Part shown: positions 7,341 through 14,180 of the stretch, one piece after another
Layout of the letters: every line of letters begins with the position of its first letter
Numbering within the stretch: the stretch's first letter is position 1
Origin: an uncultured Saprospiraceae bacterium
Lineage (GTDB): Bacteria; Bacteroidota; Bacteroidia; Chitinophagales; Saprospiraceae
Direction of reading: 5' to 3'
NCBI GenBank assembly: GCA_938002705.1
Contig: CALLAG010000408.1
Location: 1 to 18,253 of the forward strand
DNA length: 18,253 bases
The notes under the pieces: generated by a model
What the model was told of the DNA's origin: nothing
The model's database searches: none
The model's input: the letters and a program-made list of their open reading frames with translations, nothing else
Translations under genes and position numbers: made by a program

Positions 7341-7348
7341 TATCTTTG
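7341..7348 (+). promoter_or_regulatory. Bacteroidota -7 promoter element for lepA
   Basis: TATCTTTG is a perfect match to TAnnTTTG and ends 6 bases before the lepA ATG, the same arrangement as guaA. No good -33 box is seen. The rest of the 154-base gap holds a small hairpin TCACC-TTATG-GGTGA (7296-7310) and a direct repeat TAAGTCG (7252-7258 and 7261-7267), both of unknown role. Confidence 0.65.
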
Positions 7349-7354
7349 TAGTAT

Positions 7355-9154
7355 ATGAGTGAAATTAGAAATTTTTGTGTTATTGCCCATATTGATCACG
7401 GGAAGAGTACTTTGTCTGATAGGTTGTTAGAATATACTAAGACGGTCTCAGAGAGAGATATGCAGAGTCAGGCATTAGACGATATGGATATCGAGCGAGA
7501 GAGAGGTATCACAATTAAGAGTCACGCCATTCAGCTTGACTATAAGCATACAGATGGTAAAGCCTATACACTTAATCTTATAGATACTCCAGGGCACGTT
7601 GATTTCTCATATGATGTATCGAGATCAATAGCTGCTTGCGAGGGGGCACTGCTTCTTGTAGATGCCAGCCAAGGTATACAGGCACAGACTATTTCTAATC
7701 TATACTTAGCATTAGAACATGATCTCGAGATCATTCCTATCCTTAATAAAGTGGATATGGAAAGTGCTATGGTCGAAGAAGTCTCAGATCAGATTATAGA
7801 CCTACTCGGAGTAGAATTAGAATCAATCATCCATGCAAGTGGAAAGACAGGCTTAGGAGTACAGAATATACTAACGGCTATAGTCGAGAGAATTCCTATT
7901 CCAGTAGGAGATCCTGCTTTGCCTTTACAAGCTTTGATATTCGATTCTTTATATAATCCATTTAGAGGAGTTGTTGCCTATTTTAAGATTATTAACGGTA
8001 CGATGAAGAGTGGTGAGAAGGTAAGATTCTTTAATACAGGTCAAGAATATACTGCTGATGAGGTAGGTGTCTTAAAAATGACCATGCATCCTAAGAAGGA
8101 ATTGAAAGCTGGTAATGTAGGGTATATCATCACTGGTATTAAAGTAAGTAGAGAGATTAAAGTAGGTGATACCATCACAGCAGTAGAGAATCCTGCGACG
8201 GAAGGCATTCAAGGTTTTGAAGAGGTTAAGCCTATGGTATTCGCAGGTTTATATCCAATAGAGAATGAGGATTTTGAAGACCTAAGAGATAGTCTCGAAA
8301 AACTTCAGTTAAATGACGCAGCACTGGTATATGAGCCAGAGTCATCAGCGGCCTTAGGTTTTGGGTTTAGAGTAGGATTCTTGGGTATGTTACACCTTGA
8401 GATTGTACAAGAAAGATTAAGCAGGGAGTATGACCAAGAGGTTATAACTACTGTGCCTAACGTATCTTATCAAGCTTATACTAATAAGCATAAGGATACG
8501 ATGCTGACGATTAATACTCCTAATGAATTACCTGATCCTACTACTTTAAATAGAGTAGAGGAGCCATACATACGAGCACAGATTATCACAATGCCAGACT
8601 TCATAGGTGGTATTATGAGTCTCTGTATGGATAAGAGAGGGACATTGACCAAGCAAGTTTACTTAACTACGGATAGAGTAGAATTGACATTCCAACTACC
8701 GCTTGCCGAAATCGTATTCGACTTCTATGATAAATTAAAATCTATAAGCAAGGGGTACGCATCTTTTGATTACGTCACCACTGATTATAGAGAGTCTGAT
8801 CTTGTCAAATTAGAAATAAAATTAAACGGAGAGTCTGTAGACGCCATGTCGTCATTAGTTCATAGAACTAAGGCTGATTCTTTTGGTAGAAAAATATGTA
8901 AGCGTCTTAAGGAATTGCTTCCAAGGCAGCAATTTATGATAGCTATACAAGCTGCAATCGGTCAGAAAGTTATTGCACGTGAGACAATATCTGCCCTTAG
9001 AAAAGATGTTACTGCCAAGTGTTATGGAGGTGATATTTCTCGTAAGAGAAAGCTATTAGAAAAGCAAAAGAAGGGTAAGAAAAAGATGCGTAATATCGGA
9101 TCTGTACAAGTACCGCAGAAAGCATTCCTTGAGGTCTTAAAGATTAATGATTAA
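7355..9154 (+). CDS. lepA: Elongation factor 4 (LepA), ribosomal back-translocase GTPase
   Basis: Translational GTPase that acts on the ribosome, with roles proposed in back-translocation and in 30S assembly. At 599 residues it is the standard length. G motifs are G1 AHIDHGKST (11-19), G2 RGITI (50-54), G3 DTPGH (77-81), G4 NKVD (131-134) and G5 ASGK (161-164). The EF-G-like domains II, III and V follow, and the LepA-specific C-terminal domain is visible as KCYGGDISRKRKLLEKQKK and NIGSVQVPQKAF near the end. The start is supported by the conserved IRNFCVIAHIDHGK beginning and by the -7 element just upstream. The metallophosphoesterase gene follows after 21 bases and is probably on the same transcript. 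Confidence 0.98.
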   Translation: MSEIRNFCVIAHIDHGKSTLSDRLLEYTKTVSERDMQSQALDDMDIERERGITIKSHAIQLDYKHTDGKAYTLNLIDTPGHVDFSYDVSRSIAACEGALLLVDASQGIQAQTISNLYLALEHDLEIIPILNKVDMESAMVEEVSDQIIDLLGVELESIIHASGKTGLGVQNILTAIVERIPIPVGDPALPLQALIFDSLYNPFRGVVAYFKIINGTMKSGEKVRFFNTGQEYTADEVGVLKMTMHPKKELKAGNVGYIITGIKVSREIKVGDTITAVENPATEGIQGFEEVKPMVFAGLYPIENEDFEDLRDSLEKLQLNDAALVYEPESSAALGFGFRVGFLGMLHLEIVQERLSREYDQEVITTVPNVSYQAYTNKHKDTMLTINTPNELPDPTTLNRVEEPYIRAQIITMPDFIGGIMSLCMDKRGTLTKQVYLTTDRVELTFQLPLAEIVFDFYDKLKSISKGYASFDYVTTDYRESDLVKLEIKLNGESVDAMSSLVHRTKADSFGRKICKRLKELLPRQQFMIAIQAAIGQKVIARETISALRKDVTAKCYGGDISRKRKLLEKQKKGKKKMRNIGSVQVPQKAFLEVLKIND

Positions 9155-9175
9155 GTACTAATGGTTAAATGATCT

Positions 9176-10129
9176 ATGCTTAATGATAAATCAAAAGAAG
9201 GTATAACAGAGGCACAGAATAAAGGTGTAAATTTCTTAGCTATAGCTTCATTAAGGAATTTGTGCCAGGTACTATTTATTATCATTGTCTGTAGCGGATG
9301 TGGCGATGATCCTATCGATCAATCCATAGAAGATACAGGACTTCGTAATTATATTTTTCTTGGTCACATATATAAAGACCCTACCAGTATAGATGATAGA
9401 TTAGTTTCGATAGATTACGATCAGTATGATCAGGTCTGGTTGGGAGGAGATGTCTGTTCTGAGACTACTTCAGATCTATCAACTATCCAATATTTAGATG
9501 ACTTATTTGATCTTAGCAGTCAGCGAACACTCTGGACATTAGGTAATCATGATATCCGTAATGGTAACTTAGATTATATCACAAATACCACAGGCCGGGA
9601 GACCTTCTATACTTCTCACTTAGACAATATTACTTTTTTAGTTCTTAACACGACTCTTGGTCATAGTGGGACCTATGATACATTAGAAGTAAAGCAACAA
9701 TTAGACCTGATCGCTACTGTCTGTGATACTATAGAGCAATCAACTCATCTCGTCGTCTTGTCACATCATGTCGTGTGGAAAGACGCAGATCCAAGTCAGA
9801 ATATATATGCAATATCTAATGGTGGCGGACCAGGTGTGCTCTTTGATATTGCACCTGACAAGACCTATGATGATGTGATCTATCCTATGTTCGTTAGTGT
9901 CCAAGAGAGAGGTATACAGGTTATCCATATAGCTGGTGACTTAGGTCAGAAGGTGGCGACTTATGAGCATACAACATTGGATGGCATCCAGTTATTAGGA
10001 TCAGGAATCAGCTCTAATACAGAATACCATAGTCAGTTCCCCACGCATGGGATACCCGATTCTATACTCACACTACAACATGATATTAATGTAGGTCTGA
10101 TAGAGTGGAAGTTCGAAGAGTTGAATTAA
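9176..10129 (+). CDS. Metallophosphoesterase (calcineurin-like) lipoprotein with atypical motifs
   Basis: Predicted lipid-anchored phosphoesterase of 317 residues, substrate unknown. The hydrophobic segment ending VCSGCG suggests lipidation at Cys42, though a Cys at -3 is unusual. The first 24 residues are long and charged for a signal peptide; a TTG at codon 29 would give a more typical one. Phosphoesterase marks are GGDVCSE (90-96), LGNHDIRNG (122-130), LSHH (195-198) and HIAGDLG (251-257). Two standard motifs are altered: the opening DxH reads LGH (FLGHIYKD, 61-68) and the final GHxH reads GDLG. It may be a divergent subfamily with fewer or different metal ligands. It follows lepA by 21 bases and faces mutS tail to tail. 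Confidence 0.7.
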   Translation: MLNDKSKEGITEAQNKGVNFLAIASLRNLCQVLFIIIVCSGCGDDPIDQSIEDTGLRNYIFLGHIYKDPTSIDDRLVSIDYDQYDQVWLGGDVCSETTSDLSTIQYLDDLFDLSSQRTLWTLGNHDIRNGNLDYITNTTGRETFYTSHLDNITFLVLNTTLGHSGTYDTLEVKQQLDLIATVCDTIEQSTHLVVLSHHVVWKDADPSQNIYAISNGGGPGVLFDIAPDKTYDDVIYPMFVSVQERGIQVIHIAGDLGQKVATYEHTTLDGIQLLGSGISSNTEYHSQFPTHGIPDSILTLQHDINVGLIEWKFEELN

Positions 10130-10207
10130 TTATTCTGGTATCAATATAAGCATTACGTCTCCTTATCCATTGGTTATTTCTTATTAGAGAATTAGGATAT
10201 TTTGTCT

Positions 10208-10232
10208 ATACTTCATGTCAATAGGGAAGTAT
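10208..10232. terminator. Hairpin between convergent metallophosphoesterase and mutS genes
   Basis: ATACTTC (10208-10214) pairs perfectly with GAAGTAT (10226-10232) around an 11-base loop, in the 108-base gap between two convergent genes and six bases from the mutS stop. No T tract follows on either strand, so it is only a candidate terminator. Nothing else is evident in this gap. Confidence 0.35.
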
Positions 10233-10237
10233 CCTTA

Positions 10238-12829
10238 TCACTCTTCATTGATTCTATCAGTCAGTTCCTTTAGCTTTAGCATGCACTCGATAGGCGTCAT
10301 CGATTCCAAGTCTATGTTTTCTATAATCCCACGTAGTTCTTTCATCATGCGACTATCTTGATCGAAGATGCTTAGTTGTACGCTTTGCTGCTGTTTGCTT
10401 TTTGTCTGTATGACTGATTTTACTTCGTCTTTATTATTGACTGATTTTTCTTCGAGTGCTTTGAGTAACTCTTGTGATCTCTTCAGTAATGAAGTTGGCA
10501 TTCCGGCCAGCTGAGCTACATGAATACCAAAGCTTGAATTGCAAGCTCCTGGTATCAACTTTCTTAGAAATATTATCTTGTCATCTATCTCCTTAGTAGA
10601 TATATTGAAATTGAAAATCCGATCAAAAGAACTCTCTAATTCGCTTAGCTCGTGGTAGTGTGTGGCAAATAAAGTTTTAGGTTTTCCATTGCTTTTATCA
10701 TGTAAGTATTCGGCTATAGCCCAAGCAATCGAGATACCATCATAAGTACTTGTGCCACGACCTATCTCATCCAATATGATGAGACTTCTTGCGGATAGGT
10801 TATTAAGTATACTTGCTGTCTCATTCATCTCTACCATAAATGTAGATTCTCCACTGGATATATTATCAGTAGCACCTACTCGAGTAAATATCTTATCGAC
10901 AAGTCCGATGGTAGCAGATTCGGCAGGAACAAATCCTCCGATATGGGCCATTAATGTTATCAGTGCAGTCTGCCTGAGTACTGCTGACTTACCAGACATA
11001 TTGGGGCCAGTAATGATGATGATTTGCTGACTGTCGCTATCGAGATATACGTCATTAGGGACATATGGTTTCTCTGCGGGTAATTGGGATTCTATAACAG
11101 GATGACGACCTGACTTTATATCCAATATGTAGCCTTCATCCATTGATGGCTTGACATACTGCAGTTGCTCAGCGATCTCAGCTTGTGAGCAGTAACAATC
11201 TAGCTCTCCTACGATCTTAGCATTGCTTAAGAGTATGGAAACATACTTCTCGCTTTTTTCTATTAATTCGGTGAAGAGTTTCTGTTCTATTTCATTGATC
11301 TCACTTTCCGCTTTTAAGATTTTCGCTTCCAGTGTTTTGAGTTCTTCATTGATATATCTTTCGGCTCCTTTGAGTGTCTGCTTTCTGACCCAGTCATCAG
11401 GTATTAGTCCTTGATCTTTATATCTATTAGTTACTTCAAAGTAGTATCCGAACACATTATTATATCCAACCTTAAGTGAGCTTATACCGGTCTCTTCGGC
11501 CTGATCGGCTTGTAGTTTGAGTAGAATATCTTTGCTATTTTTTGCTATGGATTTCCATTCGTCTAAGCCTTCATGATATCCCTCATTGATTATATATCCT
11601 TTGCTGAGAGATATAGGTGCATCTTCTCTAAGGGTAGTGGATATTAACTTATATAATTCATCACAATTATCTATGGTTGTTGATAATTGTTGTAAGGATT
11701 TAGAATCAGAATTAGCTATGATTTCCTTAAGTTGAACGACTGTCTTAAGTGTCTTTTGTATAACTACAAATTCTCGCGGATTGATGCGACCCATAGGAAT
11801 CTTAGAGCTTAATCTCTCGAGATCTCCTACGGATTTAAGAAGACCAATTATTTCTGATCTGGCACTTTCATTTTTATAGAAGAAATCTACTTTATCAAGA
11901 CGAGAATTTATCGCATCGAGATGTTTGAGTGGCAATACTATCCACTTAGACAACATACGTGCTCCCATCGGTGTCGTTGTCTTATTTATAATATGAAAGA
12001 GCGAGACGCCTGTATTATGCAGTGGATATATTAATTCAAGATTTCTTATTGTAAATCGATCTAGCCACAAGTATTTGTCAGACTCCATCCTTGATAGATG
12101 ATGTATGTGACTGACTTTCTTCTGCTGTATCGTAGATAGATAATGCAATATAGTACCTGCCGCTATCTGAGCTAATTGGAGGTCGTGCAGTCCAAAGCCT
12201 TTCATAGAGAGGACATTGAAGTGCTTATGCAGCAGCTCTTGATTGTATCCTAATTCATAGAACCATTCGTCAAGTCCAAATGTGTATATATTGTCACTAA
12301 ATCTTTGATCGATAATTTCTTTCTGTGCCTTTGAGAAGAGTATTTCATTGGGGGCAAATGACTGTATGAGGTTTTCTATTTCTGCTATACTACCTTGATG
12401 TGATATGAATTCTCCGGTAGAAATGTCAAGAAATGCTATTCCTGCTTTTTTGCCTTCGTAATACACAGATGCGAGAAAGTTATTCTGAGTAGCATCTAAT
12501 AGGGAATCGCTCGTCGTAACACCTGGAGTAACGACTTCTGTGACATCTCTTCTTACAATTTTTTTCTCTTTGCTGGGTTTCTCCATTTGTTCGCATATGG
12601 CTACGCGATATCCAGCTTTGACTAATTTAGGAAGATATGTATCTACAGAATGATAAGGAAAGCCTGCTAATTCGATCTTGGAGCTACCATTATTACGAGC
12701 GGTCAGCACTATCCCTAATATTTCTGAGCACTTGATGGCATCTTCTCCAAATGTCTCATAGAAATCTCCTACACGGAATAGAAGCAGAGCATCAGGGTGT
12801 TTTTGCTTAATCTCATGGTATTGAGCCAT
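10238..12829 (-). CDS. mutS: DNA mismatch repair protein MutS
   Basis: Recognises base mismatches and small loops and starts methyl-independent repair with MutL. From the first ATG it has 863 residues. The mismatch-reading Phe-x-Glu is FYE (23-25) in FRVGDFYETF. The lever and clamp domains follow. The ATPase domain has Walker A GPNMSGKS (608-615), the signature SSGESTFMVEM (658-668), Walker B LIILDEIGRGTST (683-695) and FATHYHEL (721-728). A C-terminal dimerisation helix region closes it. The same frame stays open upstream and reads ISKKKKDKVTPL before this ATG, which looks like the true N-terminus of Bacteroidota MutS, but it has no ATG, GTG or TTG. The real start may be an ATT at 12863-12865. 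It is divergent from rpsP and convergent with the metallophosphoesterase gene. Confidence 0.96.
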   Translation of the reverse strand: MAQYHEIKQKHPDALLLFRVGDFYETFGEDAIKCSEILGIVLTARNNGSSKIELAGFPYHSVDTYLPKLVKAGYRVAICEQMEKPSKEKKIVRRDVTEVVTPGVTTSDSLLDATQNNFLASVYYEGKKAGIAFLDISTGEFISHQGSIAEIENLIQSFAPNEILFSKAQKEIIDQRFSDNIYTFGLDEWFYELGYNQELLHKHFNVLSMKGFGLHDLQLAQIAAGTILHYLSTIQQKKVSHIHHLSRMESDKYLWLDRFTIRNLELIYPLHNTGVSLFHIINKTTTPMGARMLSKWIVLPLKHLDAINSRLDKVDFFYKNESARSEIIGLLKSVGDLERLSSKIPMGRINPREFVVIQKTLKTVVQLKEIIANSDSKSLQQLSTTIDNCDELYKLISTTLREDAPISLSKGYIINEGYHEGLDEWKSIAKNSKDILLKLQADQAEETGISSLKVGYNNVFGYYFEVTNRYKDQGLIPDDWVRKQTLKGAERYINEELKTLEAKILKAESEINEIEQKLFTELIEKSEKYVSILLSNAKIVGELDCYCSQAEIAEQLQYVKPSMDEGYILDIKSGRHPVIESQLPAEKPYVPNDVYLDSDSQQIIIITGPNMSGKSAVLRQTALITLMAHIGGFVPAESATIGLVDKIFTRVGATDNISSGESTFMVEMNETASILNNLSARSLIILDEIGRGTSTYDGISIAWAIAEYLHDKSNGKPKTLFATHYHELSELESSFDRIFNFNISTKEIDDKIIFLRKLIPGACNSSFGIHVAQLAGMPTSLLKRSQELLKALEEKSVNNKDEVKSVIQTKSKQQQSVQLSIFDQDSRMMKELRGIIENIDLESMTPIECMLKLKELTDRINEE

Positions 12830-12915
12830 TAGTGGCGTTACCTTGTCTTTTTTCTTCTTGGAAATAGGCTTAGTTTCGATTGGTATTGAATTTCTAACGG
12901 TGAAGCTACGAAATA

Positions 12916-12923
12916 CAAATAAA
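12916..12923 (-). promoter_or_regulatory. Candidate -7 promoter element for mutS
   Basis: On the minus strand TTTATTTG matches TAnnTTTG except at the second base. Transcription from here would give a leader of about 45 bases to the ATT at 12865, or about 80 to the ATG at 12829. AT-rich DNA makes chance matches common. Confidence 0.3.
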
Positions 12924-12962
12924 GATTAATTCTAATATAGATGGGAATTTTGATTTAATTAA

Positions 12963-12995
12963 TTGGCTTTACTGAATAAAAATATGATATATTTG
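12963..12995 (+). promoter_or_regulatory. Bacteroidota promoter for rpsP
   Basis: A perfect -7 element TATATTTG (12988-12995) lies 21 bases after a TTGG (12963-12966) that can serve as the -33 box. This predicts a transcript starting near 13000 and a leader of about 75 bases, long compared with guaA and lepA. Confidence 0.6.
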
Positions 12996-12999
12996 CGGC

Positions 13000-13063
13000 G
13001 TTAAAAACCTGACCATTCGATTAGCGGATTAATTAGGGTTGGATTTTACCATAAAATTTTAAC
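13000..13063 (+). other. Foldable 5' leader of rpsP
   Basis: The predicted leader can fold: GTTAAAA (13000-13006) pairs with TTTTAAC (13057-13063), and inside it ATTTTA-CCA-TAAAAT (13043-13057) makes a tight hairpin; the two share base 13057 and may compete. Ribosomal protein leaders often hold autoregulatory folds, but the pairs here are A-T rich and I recognise no known element. Confidence 0.25.
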
Positions 13064-13074
13064 TTAAAAGAAAC

Positions 13075-14052
13075 ATGCCAGTAAAAATTAGACTTGCCAG
13101 AAGAGGTCGTAAGAAAAGACCTTATTATCACGTTGTCATAGCGGATGCCAGAGCTCCAAGAGATGGAAAATTCATCGAGACTTTAGGTTCATACAATCCC
13201 ATGACCATCCCAGCAACAATAGAAATAGACAGAGACAAAGCCTATGATTGGCTTATGAAAGGTGCTCAACCTACTGATACAGTAAGAGCTTTATTGAAGT
13301 TCAAAGGTGTATACTATAGAAAGCATCTTATGAGAGGAGTTGCCAAAGGTGCAATGACAGAGGATAAAGCAATGGAACTCTATAATGAGTGGATAGATGC
13401 TAAAGAAGTCAAGATCGCTGAAAGAGTAGAAGAAACGAAGAAGAAAAGAGCAGAATTCTGGAAAATGGTATCTGGGGAGATCAAGCCACCTAAAAAGGTT
13501 GCTTCTACAGATGCTGGTGAGGCATTCAGAGAAACAACTGAAGAGGCTACTCCAGAAGCTGAGGCACCAGCCACAGAAGAAGTTGCTGCACCAGTTACAG
13601 AAGTAAAAGAAGAAGCACCAGCACCTGCTGCAGAAGAAAAGAAAGAAGAAGTAAAAGCAGAGGCTCCAGCACCTGCTGTAGAAGAGAAGAAAGAAGAGGT
13701 AAAAGTTGAAGCTGCAGCGCCTGTAGTCGAAGCTGCACCAGCTGTAGAGGAGAAAAAAGAAGAAGCGCCTGCAAAAGCAGATGACTTAACTAAAATAGAA
13801 GGAATAGGTCCTGCAATCGCTAAATTACTTGCGGCAGAGGGCATTATCACATTCTCTGATCTCGCATCTAAGCAAGCGTCTGATGTAAAGTCAATTCTTG
13901 ACAACGCAGAGGGTAACTTCAAAGTACATGATCCGACTACATGGCCTAAGCAATCAGAAATGGCAGCTGCAGGGAAGTGGGATGAGTTAAAGAAATGGCA
14001 GGATGAGCTTGATGGTGGCAAAGAAGTGACACCAAGTTCTGAAGAAGAGTAA
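13075..14052 (+). CDS. rpsP: 30S ribosomal protein S16 with C-terminal helix-hairpin-helix extension
   Basis: Residues 1 to about 85 are ribosomal protein S16, which binds 16S rRNA in the 30S body and helps assembly (MPVKIRLARRGRKKRPYYHV, ADARAPRDGKFIETLGSYNP). S16 is usually about 80-110 residues; this protein has 325. A charged helical stretch (about 86-140) leads to a linker rich in Ala, Glu, Lys and Pro (about 145-235) with tandem 16-residue units. The C-terminus (about 236-316) is a compact helix-hairpin-helix domain: DDLTKIEGIGPAIAKLLAAE, GIITFSDLASKQ, then HDPTTWPKQ and GKWDELKKWQDELDGG. I recall a similar domain on ribosomal protein L21 in Bacteroidota. There is one uninterrupted frame with a strong terminator after it. 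The usual rimM-trmD partners do not follow. An antisense open frame over the linker is a shadow. Confidence 0.95.
   Translation: MPVKIRLARRGRKKRPYYHVVIADARAPRDGKFIETLGSYNPMTIPATIEIDRDKAYDWLMKGAQPTDTVRALLKFKGVYYRKHLMRGVAKGAMTEDKAMELYNEWIDAKEVKIAERVEETKKKRAEFWKMVSGEIKPPKKVASTDAGEAFRETTEEATPEAEAPATEEVAAPVTEVKEEAPAPAAEEKKEEVKAEAPAPAVEEKKEEVKVEAAAPVVEAAPAVEEKKEEAPAKADDLTKIEGIGPAIAKLLAAEGIITFSDLASKQASDVKSILDNAEGNFKVHDPTTWPKQSEMAAAGKWDELKKWQDELDGGKEVTPSSEEE
13615..13710 (+). repeat. Two tandem 48-bp units in the rpsP linker
   Basis: Codons 181-196 (APAPAAEEKKEEVKAE) and 197-212 (APAPAVEEKKEEVKVE) are near-identical adjacent units, and a shorter partial unit (APAVEEKKEEAPAK, 221-234) follows. They sit in the disordered linker joining S16 to the helix-hairpin-helix domain. 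The codons differ between units, so the repeat is not very recent. Confidence 0.75.
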
Positions 14053-14095
14053 GAGATACTATACATGGCCAAAGGGCCAATCCAAATAATATATG

Positions 14096-14127
14096 AACCT
14101 AGTAAAGCCTTGATGTTTTACTAGGTT
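14096..14127 (+). terminator. Rho-independent terminator after rpsP
   Basis: An 11-bp perfect stem (AACCTAGTAAA, 14096-14106, with TTTACTAGGTT, 14117-14127) with a 10-base loop is followed by TCATTTT. It is 43 bases after the rpsP stop and is the clearest terminator in the window. A smaller GC-rich hairpin, TGGCC-AAAG-GGCCA (14066-14079), lies just before it. Confidence 0.8.
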
Positions 14128-14180
14128 TCATTTTAAGTAGTAACATTTAAGGTTTTTAAAAGACAAATAATTCTAACGTC

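Noticed and set aside
13615..13770. Repeat array that might be a CRISPR or mobile repeat
   Set aside because: Units are adjacent with no spacers, stay in frame and encode a protein linker.
13380..14072. A 230-codon minus-strand open frame opposite the rpsP extension
   Set aside because: Its Ser/Ala-rich low-complexity product is the antisense of the Ala/Glu/Lys codons in the linker. The plus frame has clear S16 and helix-hairpin-helix domains.
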